The position numbers were made by a program, and so were the translations under genes. 64,000 nucleotides of DNA from Cytidiella melzeri (taxonomy: Eukaryota; Basidiomycota; Agaricomycetes; Polyporales; Irpicaceae). The notes below the pieces were generated by a model. It was not told the origin of the DNA. It was given only the letters and a program-made list of their open reading frames with translations, and made no database searches. Below are positions 46,927 to 57,247 of the stretch, one piece after another. The stretch is from contig JABYQR010000002.1 in the NCBI GenBank assembly GCA_022592445.1, forward strand, positions 124,001 to 188,000, in the 5' to 3' direction. Each line of letters starts with the position of its first letter. Position 1 is the first letter of the stretch.

Positions 46927-49434
46927 ATGCACACGAGCTTGCTGCTCATCCTGGTGACCGGGGCGCTGCTAGTGGTGAAAAAGACGATGGATGTGCAGAG
47001 AGTACTGCGTGAAATAGGGCGAGTTTCGATTATACATACTTGTTTCCAGAAAAGTTTGGACTGAAAGCGACTACGGTGGTCTTTTTGTTCTTGATAGGAA
47101 TTGGCCTGGTTATCGCGCGCTCTTGCCTACGGTCAACATCCTGAGCGCACTTTCGGGCGTGAGGAATGTAAAGTGGGTGTACAGAGAGGGACCCTCACAT
47201 CACAGTTGGAAGAGCAAGCACGCCGAGTTTGCAGAGTATGGTGTGGATATTATCAGCGGCGTGAGTTTATGTTCAATTATTATCGTGCACAGGTGCTCAC
47301 CATGATGGTATTGGGAAAGCTAAATATCTTGCCGCGCACGTCGACGGTACTGGCGGTGGCAGACCCTGTAGCGATCAAGGTTAGACACTCTGGCCCGGAG
47401 ATGCAAGCTTGGTTTGTTATGATGATGTTCTTGGTTGCAGGAAATTACGACGCACCGCGCTCGTTTCGTGAAGCCAGTAGAGAAGTACAAGGTGCTCATG
47501 TTTTATGGAGACAACATTGTCGCGTCGGAGGGCGAGCAGTGGAAGCGATACCGGAAGATCAGTGCACCTGCGTTCTCTGAAGTACGTGTGCGAGACGTTC
47601 TGTGTGTAGCAGAGTACTTACATGTTGTGGTAGCGCAACAACAAGATGGTGTGGGAGGAGACTGTAAAGATCATGGAGGACCTGTTCGACAACGTCTGGG
47701 ATACGAAACTGGAAATTGCGTTTGACCATGCAGTGGAGCTCACCCTTCCGGTAATGATTTACGTTTTATTAGAGTTAGGCACTGAACAACGAAAACCGTC
47801 TTCAGATTGCTCTCTTTGTCATTGGCGTGGCAGGCTTCGGCCAGCGCATGCCGTGGAAAGGCGGTGATGTCATCCCACAAGGGCACAAGATGGCTTTCAA
47901 GGCATGCTCTTCGTCGTCCTTCTCCTCGTCCTCGTCGCTCTCCCCTCACACTTCCACCACAGGAGTCTCTCCACGTCCTCTCTACCGACATCATCCTCAA
48001 GCTCATCGCTCCCGAATGGCTCCTGAAGTATGGACCAGAGCGTGTAAGACGGGTCGGCATAGCATACAGGGAGCTGGAGGTGTGCATACAGTCAGCGTCC
48101 CGGGTCGACACTAATTCATCCGCTCCAGTTGTACATGACAGAGCTGATAGAGGGACGCAAAGCCTCGGACACCAAGGAAGAGAGGTACGACCTCTTCAGC
48201 AGCTTGCTGGACGCAAACGACGAGGACGCAGACATCACTCTCACCCATCGCGAGCTTATGGGTACGCTGTCCATGCTGTTCTCGCTCTAACTGATTCCAC
48301 TCCTTACACTTGGCAGGCAATATTTTCATCTTCTTGTTGGCAGGTTGGTGGTATATCTCTCATCGCCCATCCATTTCCTCACCTTCTTTCCATAACTCGT
48401 GCTGCTTAGGCCACGAGGTCCGTATCTCGAATCGGCTTCCCTTTGCTCCAACTAAACCCTCTCGCCTCGTAGACCACGGCGCATACACTTTGCTTCACAT
48501 TTGCAATGTTGGCATTGTATCCAGACGAACAGGAGAAGCTATACCAGCACATAAAGACTGTCATACCTGACGGAAGAGCACCTGTAAGACAGCATTCCTC
48601 ATTATATGCGTGCTGTTTATTGAAATGCATTGCAGGCGTATGAAGACATGAACTCGCTGACACAATCCATGGCGTACGTTTGCTCATCCAATCTCTGCTT
48701 CGCGTGATGACTAGATATCTTGCAGCGTCTTCTATGAGACACTGCGTCTCTTCCCGCCCGTATGTACAGCCGCAGTAAATCAAGAGTGATATTTACTCTT
48801 CAGTGCAGGTGACTGGTATTCCGAAGCGGGCTGCAGAAGACACGACACTTACAGCCAAGAACAATGCAGGGGAGACAGTCACAGTCCCCGTTCCGGCCGG
48901 CACTCAGATCACAATTGCTACTCCATGCCTGCACTACAACCGTGAGTAAACGATCACACTGGACATCGATGTCATCCTTGTTTCTGCCTTACTGAGTGCC
49001 ATGCTTTCCAAAGCTCGGTACTGGGAAGACCCACATGCATTCAAACCCGATCGCTTCCTAGGCGACTGGCCACGAGATGCGTTTCTGCCGTTCAGTGGTG
49101 GCGCAAGGTCGTGTCTTGGACGTCGGTGTGTCACGATTTTTCTCCTCTATATTACTTGCTTAGTCACATTCTGTCGATGTAGATTCTTTGAAACAGAAGG
49201 CATTGCCATTCTTACCATGCTGGTGTCTCGATATAAGATTGAGGTGAAGGAGGAGCCACAATTTGCCGGAGAGACGTTCAAACAGCGCAAGGAGCGAATT
49301 TTGAGAGCGAAGCCGGGGCTGACGCTGACGTGAGTAATTTTGGGCACTGTCATGATTTCCTCGCTCTCCCTCTGATGACTTTGCTCTATGGCTGCAGCCC
49401 TGAGAGAGTCCCTTTAGTCTTCAAAAGGCGGTGA
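46927..49434 (+). CDS. Cytochrome P450 monooxygenase, tandem copy 2
   Basis: Close paralog of the P450 at 41261-43770. Long stretches are nearly identical, for example EGEQWKRYRKISAPAFSE and YWEDPHAFKPDRFLGDWPRD. It starts MHTSLLLILVTGALLVVKKT with a membrane anchor. The first exon is 46927-47018 and ends at a GC donor (GCGAGT); exon 2 begins at 47098, giving EIGNWPGYRALLP. Other landmarks: FVKPVEKYKVLMFYGDNIVA, IALFVIGVAGFGQRMPWKGG, AGHETTAHTLCFTF, ETLRLFPPVTGIPKRAAEDT and the haem loop FSGGARSCLGRR near 49090-49125. It ends RVPLVFKRR. The 8-nt exon encoding Gly-His-Glu of the I-helix is at 48410-48417, exactly as in copy 1. Differences cluster in the N-terminal third and the substrate-facing parts, so the substrate range may differ. 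No frame break was seen. Confidence 0.93.
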
Positions 49435-50457
49435 GAACTGTTCGACTGTTAACTTCTCAAGTAGTGCCCGAATGGCGCCAATTGATAGTCCTCCTTACTG
49501 AATGCTATTCATACACTTTTGATCTCTATCTCTCTGTCTGACTACCGTTTCAACCTAAGATCTATGTTGCGCACAACCCATTCATACCTTTCTAAGAGAT
49601 TATGAGCCCCGATTAAGTTCGTTCCTACTCTCTACTTCACTTCTGCACTCACCTTGCTCAATTTATGAGCTCTGATCGCACTGATTGGACTCAAACTTGT
49701 TGTCCTACTCAAGATCAACACCAAACCAACTTCTACAGAGGCACTGCAGTGTGCAGGTTCGCTCGCCCTTGGCTGACAATCCAGGAGCCCTTGGTCGACG
49801 CGGCCGACGCCGCAACGACCGGTTACTTTTTGTAGATATAGTATACATGTACTGTTACTCCTGTAGGTGTACACAAATAAAAATCGCTTTTCATTCAATT
49901 ACAAGTACACAATATAACTGGACAGCAGAGAATGTTACCACAACTATACAGAATTCAGTGCACACAGGCTGTCGTCTACACTAAACCCGACGCTACATTT
50001 CAATCGAGACTGCTAGGCGCAAGAAATGCTTATGTAAATAATAGATCGAACAGTGTCGGTAGTGACATTAACAAGCACCTCTCCCTCACCGATCGTGACT
50101 GTCAGCGCAAAGTGTGGAAGTGTGCTAGACACGCACACCTGGCAAAGTCGACCTGGACTTGCACAAGTATTGCATCTTGTATCTCATGTTGTACTGAGGA
50201 CACAAGGCTTACAGTGATGGTAAAGAAACGCAGTATGGCAGACACACTCTCAACAGGCTGCTCATTCGCACATGCAACAACTCCAAGAATACCACACACA
50301 TGGCTGACCCCTTCTGAGGGGGATGAAACTGGAGGCTGGTGTGCGAGCCTAGGCTCAGCACTCAGTACTCAGAGTGCGGAAATGTCAGTTGTATTGACAA
50401 GCTCAGGCTGACCTTGCAATCGAAGTTGCATCTAATAACATGGCTGACCATAAGCAG
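49435..50457. other. Intergenic, no gene seen
   Basis: About 1 kb between P450 copy 2 and the disordered basic protein gene. Mostly A/T-rich. Frames at 49685-49984 and 49932-50411 lack protein character. Confidence 0.45.
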
Positions 50458-50465
50458 TATATAAG
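50458..50465 (+). promoter_or_regulatory. TATA box of the disordered basic protein gene
   Basis: TATATAAG about 117 bp upstream of the ATG at 50582. It favours that start over an earlier ATG at 50440, which lies upstream of the TATA box and opens a separate Pro-rich frame. Confidence 0.5.
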
Positions 50466-50581
50466 GCTTTATCCAACCGACAGGTTCTCCGAGCCGCAAA
50501 TACAATCCCTTCCTCCAAGACTTCCACCTTCACCTCCGCCTCCACCTCCCCCTGCTCCCAGACCTCCCTTGTCTGCCGACC

Positions 50582-52633
50582 ATGGAGATTCCTCAACATC
50601 TCTTCCTCGTTCCCGCTCTCAACACCTTCCACTCGGGAACAAAGGTCAGACCAGACGCACGCAGGCACTTTGATATCCTCAACCAGACGAAGCCAAAGCT
50701 GCAAGGCCTTCTTGGTGTCCTCAAGGCGTCCAAGGCATCCACAAAGCAAGAGAGCAAGCCCAAGCCCAAGCCTCTGCTTCCCACTGCAGTTCGAAGGGTA
50801 TCGAGGCCGTCCATGGCGAAGAAGTGTGTAGCTAGCGGTATCGTTGACGGTCTGACCCCGGTCATCGTTGCTCCAGTCAAGAAGGTGCAGACTAACGCGA
50901 GGCTGACCAACGTCACCACACGTCAGGCAGTAACACGGCAGACAGCTACACCTCCTCCAGAGAGCAAGCCACTCAGTCGACAGCCACCCAGAGCTCGAGC
51001 CACACCTCCAGCACCTGTCAACAGACCGACGACGTCCACGACCGCGAGCGTTACCAAACTCGCTGTCAGCCAAGCAAAGGCGTCGACCGAACGCCATAGC
51101 GTCTCACCTGTGTCGTTGCGCAGAAGACAATCTCAACAGCTGCCTACGCCGCCGCCGACACCACCACTCGACGCACCACTGGTAAAGGCTGCCACCGGGA
51201 AATCCAGCACACAGAGTCACGCAAAGATCCCTCGTTCCGCCGGGATGCTCTTCTCCAAGCCGACACCCATTCCTCGCTCCAAGCCAATGGTCTTCAGGCC
51301 CGAGTCCACACTGGCACCGAAGTCAGCCGTCGCAAAGATCACTAGACAGGTGACGGTCACAGTCCCTCGCGCTACGGCTAAGCCTGCCACGCCATTCCAG
51401 AAGGAAGAATGCAAAGCTCCCACCAGCCCTCTCGCATCGAAGCTTCAGTTCAAGGCCATGCAGAGTTCCCAAGCTGGGAAGTTCATCGGTCCTAGCAACA
51501 ATGTTAGGACGCCGGCCACAAAGGCGCAATTGCTAAAGCCGGTTACCCCCAAGTCCGAAACTCCAGCCAAAGCGGTGGCTGCCAAGACACCTACTAGCAC
51601 CGCTAAGGCAACAGTGAGCAAAGCCTTCTTGCCAATGACGCACGTACTGATGGGTTAGTTGCAGGAGATCAAGACCCTTTTGCTCGCTGTCAAGTCATCA
51701 GACCCTGCACCGGTGCAAGTAGCGTCAGCGGTTGCAAACTGTGAGAAGGAGCTCGAGAGCGCAACGGTAAGCTACATACCTTATTGATGACTGCCAGGAG
51801 CTGAATTGTTGCCAGGCCGAGATCATAGCTGCGGCCGTAGCTCAGACCTGCAAGACTTCAGAGGCAAAAAATGCTAGCAAGGTACGTCTGCTGAGTTACT
51901 TGCTCATCCTCAGGCTGACTCCTGACATCTATGTTTGCGCTCAGGAGACCGCCCTCTCCAAGCCATGCGAAGCCTTACGTCCTCTTGAAGCATCCCATTG
52001 CCCAGCTGTGACCGAGCTCAAGACTGTTCTCACAATTCGCAGCATCTCCATCACCGCCGAGCCTACCATGGAGAAGTTGTGAGTAACTACATGGCTTCGA
52101 GCGGAAGCGACTCTCTCTTACATTAATCTTCCTAGTCACCGCAAGCAAGAGCCCCAGGACCCATCGATCAAGACGGCCCCAACCCCAACTGGACACACAG
52201 TCAACTTCACGGGAAGGTAAGACTTTGCGCATGTCTTCGTTTGTGCGTTAACCAAACACAACCTCACGTACCCTTCAGCACCATCCAGGCACGCATCGCA
52301 GCGATGTATGCTTCTTCCAGGGTCAACCCACCGGCGCAGCCCACCGTCATCCCCGTGGGAGCCAGAGTACGCCAGTTCAAGACACCCGAGCTCCTCGACA
52401 CGGACAAGGCATCGAGGAACGAACGCATCCAGCGCGAGGTCGAGGCGTTGCGCAACATGAACAAGGTCGGAACCGGAAGCGCTGCTATCGTCAAGACGCG
52501 AGCCTTCGGTGGGAGCGAGACCGCCAACGCAGGCGTGCAAGAGTCGCAAGTCAGAGCTCTTCCGCTCCATCTGAAGAGCATCGTCGAACGCGTCCGACAA
52601 GAGAGAACCGCGGGATCGGCACAACAGAACTAG
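50582..52633 (+). CDS. Basic Ala/Pro/Thr/Lys-rich disordered protein, function unknown
   Basis: The first exon is long and reads MEIPQHLFLVPALNTFHSGT, then KVRPDARRHFDILNQTKPKL. It is almost entirely low complexity: many KP, TP and SP dipeptides and Lys/Arg-rich patches such as KQESKPKPKP. A 51-nt intron (GTGAGC to TTGCAG, 51613-51663) leads to EIKTLLLAVKSSDPAPVQVA, a likely helical segment. Further small exons follow at about 51816-51880, 51944-52080, 52136-52217 and 52280-52633. The last exon contains TIQARIAAMYASSRVNPPAQ, RNERIQREVEALRNMNKVG (helical, charged) and ends RQERTAGSAQQN. The composition suggests binding to nucleic acid, microtubules or chromatin, which is inference only. I recognise no family. 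Confidence 0.7.
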
Positions 52634-53128
52634 AGATAATACGTTTTTCGATTGTTGGTATGAGATAGGGCTTGATGTCCTAGTCTGAAGCAGAGACACA
52701 GAGATCAGTTTCGGTTTGTTTCGCAGTTGTCAGATTTGGTTGCAGGGGTGGAAGAGGGGGGCTGGAGGGGGAGCGGAGGAAATCAGCAACCCGGGAGACT
52801 CGGTGATAGAGTGTTACAGCGCATACCTGTGAGGAAACCCACCGCAATGGAGGCCGCACATTACAACCCGCCGCCTGGCCTTCTTGCGATCCCACGCGCG
52901 TAGCATACCCCGTGACATACGAGCACTACCCCGTCGTGTCAAGTCTTTCGCGTTCCACTGTAAATCCACTCAAGGTCTAAAATGTTTGCTGAAAAGATGT
53001 GTTAACGTCGCGTTGACATGGCTGTTGTAAGCTGCCTGATGTGAGGTGAACATATGTTGCAAGGTGATATGTATTACAATGTCATGATGGCGGAAGCGGA
53101 CGGAGCAGAGATCGTATGACATATGAGT
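52634..53128. other. Convergent intergenic stretch (3' UTRs)
   Basis: About 0.5 kb between the stop codons of the disordered protein gene (+) and UFD1 (-). No gene seen. Confidence 0.45.
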
Positions 53129-54866
53129 CTAGTCGCTGTACATGCCGTCGTCGTCATAGCCGTTGAACTCATTCTCATCGTCGTCGTCGTCGTCAGCATC
53201 AACGTCAATGATCTCCGGCGATGGGCTTCGAGGACGGGCCTTGTGATTTTGTCGCTGTGCTGAAGCGGGGACTGTCGCGCCCCCTGCACCGGCACCACTC
53301 GATCTTGAGCCCGGCGCTGTACTTCGTGAGCCAAGTGCATTGCCAGAGCTACCCCACTGGTGCGCGGTTGGAGGCTGAGCGGTGGAAGTCGACTGTTCCT
53401 TAGCCTTGCCCTTGGCTATGGATGAAGAGCTAAGAAGACTATTGCCAGATCCACCAAAAGTAGTCGGCTACCCTCTAGTCAGTAGCTGCGCGCCGTGAAC
53501 GAGACATATTAAACATACCGGTGGATTTGACTGTGAAGCAGAATCAGAGCTGGGGGGTGTATACGGAGGAACGTTGAACCCGAAGAAGAGTTGTCCAAAT
53601 GGGAGATTTAATGGAGCTGGCACGGTTCTATCTGTTTCAAGGCTGCTATTCGTGACTACACGGTGCTTTCTGAATCGTGCGAACCACTGCTCAATAGAGG
53701 CTCCGGGGTATGAAGGGAGGTACTTACGCGGTACGAATGATCTTGCTGTCTGATGTGACTTCCTCGACTGGACGATGACTGATGCCTTTGCCCTTCGTCT
53801 TTCTTCCATCCAAGGATTGACCCTTACCCTTGAAACTTTCCCACTTGTCGCCGTCCTTGCTCACCGTGGTCCCTCGAGCGTTTGGCCCCGCAAAGTTCCC
53901 TGCCAATGATGAGCCAGGGCGCGAGGAGCCTGGGGTGGATGAGTCCAAATCGATACCAAGCTTCGAGGCCATCGTAGTCGGAGGGGGAGGTTTCGGCCTC
54001 TCAGGTTCCTTGTATCCTACCGCTGGGGCGAAGTCAACTTCTAGATCTGTGTCAATGACGCTTATGCCTTCGCCTCCTGGCTGTGTCTCCATTATTAGGA
54101 GGCCGAAAACAATTCTGTTGTAAGATATCTCGATAATGTCTCCTTGAGACAGTGCTGAGAAAGATCGCAGAGCTTGTTCTAGGCTGCACAGTCAAGTTGA
54201 ATGGTAATTCAGGAGATAAGCATATCTTGAAACATACACAGCTTTGGGGTCCGAAATTTCCAGGAAGTGAACAGACTGTGGCTGTAGCTTGACGAACTTG
54301 CCTTTCGGTAGTTCGGTTCCCACCACTCGGATTGGGTCGCCTTCATTCAATCGCAGCGTCATCATCATCCAATGCGGCAAATGACAGACGCCTTCTTCTG
54401 CAATAAACTCCAATACACCGGCATGAGTAGAAGCGGCTGGATTCGAGGGGTTGCTGAGCTTGAACATGAAGGGAAACTCCAAGTCTAGCTGGGTAAGCCT
54501 TGCAAGAGCAGATTGAGGCATAATGACTAACGACGGCGGACAGTCAATCGGGTGTCGCTAGAGAAATCCAAACAGCACGTACTTTTGCCACCATAGCTAA
54601 CACTCTCCCGTTCATTGCCCGGTAGTATCGCCATACTGTATGCCTTGAAGTAATCGTCATAAGAGCGAGGATTAGCGCGGTGTCTGTGTTCCGGCATTGC
54701 TCCAAATCCACCGCTACATGCGTTAGGGTTAGTGTGTGTTCTGTAAGATACTATTTCTTCACACATACGCGAACTGTGCCAGGAGGTTGGCGGGATTGCC
54801 ACCGAACTGGGTAGATCGATTGAGCACCGTATAGTATGTCAAGAGTCGTTTACTCACGAAATCCAT
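53129..54866 (-). CDS. UFD1: Ufd1, Cdc48/p97 cofactor
   Basis: With Npl4 it forms the adaptor that brings ubiquitylated substrates to Cdc48 for ERAD and proteasomal degradation. The first exon (54866-54858) codes only MDF. It joins FGGNPANLLAQFA, then GGFGAMPEHRHRANPRSYDD and YFKAYSMAILPGNERESVSY. Next is the hallmark GGKIMPQSALARLTQL, then THAGVLEFIAEEGVCHLPHW and MMMTLRLNEGDPIRVV. KLQPQSVHFLEISDPKAV and VIDTDLEVDFAPAVGYKEPE complete the double-psi barrel and the ubiquitin-binding core. Downstream come the conserved FKGKGQSLDGRK and a Pro-rich exon (PLNLPFGQLFFGFNVPPYTP). The tail holds SPSPEIIDVDADDDDDDENE, a hydrophobic core with an acidic run, like a SUMO-interacting motif. It ends GMYSD. 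The C-terminal extension is long for the family. Confidence 0.95.
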
Positions 54867-55129
54867 GTCCCCTGATTGAGTGGATGAGTGACGATGCCTA
54901 GCGAGTATGTGGTCAAGTCGCAAGCTGCACTTTGACCATCGCTGCAATAATGACGCGTCTCTGGGCGCTTGATGAATGGTAAGTAAGTTGAATGATGATA
55001 ACAATAAAAGCTAATTGAAGCGAATTCAAATGAGTTTGTTATTCGCCTTCATTATTTTACTTACGACACTAATCGATATATGCGTCGCGTCGCGATCTGA
55101 GATATGCGACTTTACCTTGACTTTCCACC
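54867..55129. promoter_or_regulatory. Bidirectional promoter, UFD1 (-) / CCT4 (+)
   Basis: Only 263 bp separates the two start codons. The centre is A/T-rich (around 55005-55070). The CCT4 ATG is in a caccATG context. Two protein-homeostasis genes sharing one short promoter could be co-regulated, which is inference. Confidence 0.6.
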
Positions 55130-57168
55130 ATGGCGGCACGTCTAGCAGTACCTGCAACCTCTGCTCCTTCTGGCGCAAATACTGCTTTCAATGACAAGGT
55201 GAAACAGATCACCTACTATGCATTGCTTACCCACTGACGCGTCAGCAGGGCAAACCCATGGAGGTGCGCTTGTCAAATATGGTGGCAGCAAAAGGTGAGC
55301 ATTTATAACGCTGTGTGGTTTCTATTCACTGACAGGATGGATCTCAACAGCAATCAGCGACGCTGTTCGTACCTCTCTGGGACCCAGGGGCATGGATAAA
55401 ATGGTTAGCTGGCATGTTGAATATACCGTTGAGTCGAGTACTCAATAGCAATGCAGATCCAAACACCCAAAGGCGAAGTCATCATAACGAACGACGGTGC
55501 TACTATTTTGAAGAGCATACAGGCTTTACACCCTGCTGCAAAAATGGTGCGTCGTACATTGTCAGATTGTTTTCGGTCCTGATCCACATGTGCTTACAGC
55601 TTGTTGATCTGTCTGCTGCTCAAGATATCGAAGCAGGAGACGGGACAACCTCTGTCGTGGTATTAGCTGGAAGCTTTCTTGGTGCCGCCGAAAAGATGCT
55701 GCAAAAGGGCATGCACCCAACGATTATCGCCGAATCGTTTTTGAAGGCGTCTGCCAAGGCCGTAGAATATCTTGAAGAAATCTCGACACCGATCGACTTG
55801 AAGGATAAATCATCCCTATTGCGCGCCGCAACGACATCTCTCAACTCAAAGGTATATATCACTAGCAAGCAGCTCTTCTGACATTTTGAACATCATCTTC
55901 TAGATCGTTTCGCAATATTCTTCGACTCTTGCCCCCATTGCAGTCTCTGCCGTTACCCGCCTTGTGACACCGACATCTTCGAACGTTGATCTGCGAGATA
56001 TTCGAGTTGTGAAGAAAGTCGGTGGCACAATTGAGGATACGGAGCTTGTTCAAGGCGTCGTACTCAATCAAAATGTTGTGACAGCGGCAGGTGGCCCTAC
56101 TCGTATGGAAAAGGCGAAGATTGGCATTGTCCAGTTCCAGCTCAGCGCCCCCAAGCCTGATGTCAGTGCTGTACCCGCTGCCTCTCGTGATATACTTACG
56201 TTTAAGAATGGCAGATGGACAACACCGTGATCATCAACGATTACAGGCAGATGGACAAGGTGATAAAGGAAGGACGACAATATCTGCTGAATATTTGCAA
56301 AAAGATCAAAAAGGCGAACTGCAATGTCCTGCTCATACAGAAATCGATATTGCGTGATGCAGTCGACGATACCTCGCTCACATTCCTGAAGCGTCTCAAT
56401 ATCCTGGTCGTGAAGGATGTGGAGCGAGACGAGATTGAATTTTTGTCAAAGAGCCTTGGTTGCAAACCTATCGCAGATATCGACGCCTTCACGGAGGACA
56501 AGCTGGGCTATGCTGACTTGGTCGAGGAGTCAGAAGGGCACGACGTGAAGGTAGTGCGCATCACAGGTGTTAAGAACCCAGGTCGCACTGTCAGCATCCT
56601 CGCAACGGGTAGCAACAACCTCGTGCTTGAGGAATGCGAGCGCAGTCTACATGATGCTCTTTGTGTCGTTCGCTGTCTTGTCAAAAAGCGGTGCGTGATT
56701 CCTTCTTCAAATCCTGCGAATGTGTCTGACTGCCACTCTAGGGCGTTGATTGCGGGTGGAGGAGCGCCTGAAATTCATGTCTCTCGCTTGCTCTCCCAGT
56801 ACTCGCACACGTTGAAGGGCATGGAGGCGTACTGTTTCCAAGCATACGCTGACGCCTTGGAAGTTATTCCTACCACCCTTGCCGAGAACGCCGGTCTCAA
56901 TCCCATAGCCATCGTGACCGAGCTTCGAAACCGACATGCCCTTGGGGAGAAGAACGCTGGGATCAACGTCCGAAAGGTATGCAAACTACTTTTGATTGGC
57001 ATTATTTGTATACAAAAAGTGACGGGTGACTTGTTTTAGGGATTGATCTCCAACATTTTAGAAGAGGATGTCGTTCAACCGCTGCTGGTTTCAACCAGCG
57101 CAATTGAGCTGTCCACAGAGACGGTATGCTTGTTGCTGAAGATCGACGATTACGTCCAAGCGCGATAG
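55130..57168 (+). CDS. CCT4: T-complex protein 1 subunit delta (CCT4), chaperonin
   Basis: One of eight subunits of the cytosolic TRiC/CCT chaperonin that folds actin, tubulin and WD40 proteins. It starts [20 protein letters not shown]. Landmarks in order: [33 protein letters not shown] and [20 protein letters not shown]. The nucleotide loop is [20 protein letters not shown]. Next are [19 protein letters not shown] and [20 protein letters not shown]. Others are [20 protein letters not shown], then [12 protein letters not shown] and [25 protein letters not shown] and [17 protein letters not shown] follow, and the end is [12 protein letters not shown]. The delta identity rests on the LLLKIDD tail and the [15 protein letters not shown] segment. 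About nine exons. The stop is at 57166-57168, only 79 bp from the stop of the convergent adaptin gene. Confidence 0.96.
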
Positions 57169-57247
57169 ATGCAATGTACAATATTCGACAATGACTAGCA
57201 CGTACATCAATGTTCTCATTACATTTGACAGTCCACTGTTTCCTGTT

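Noticed and set aside
50440..50673. Pro-rich open frame from an ATG at 50440
   Set aside because: It starts upstream of the TATA box at 50458 and is out of frame with the long downstream coding exon. More likely chance, though a 5' leader peptide is not excluded.
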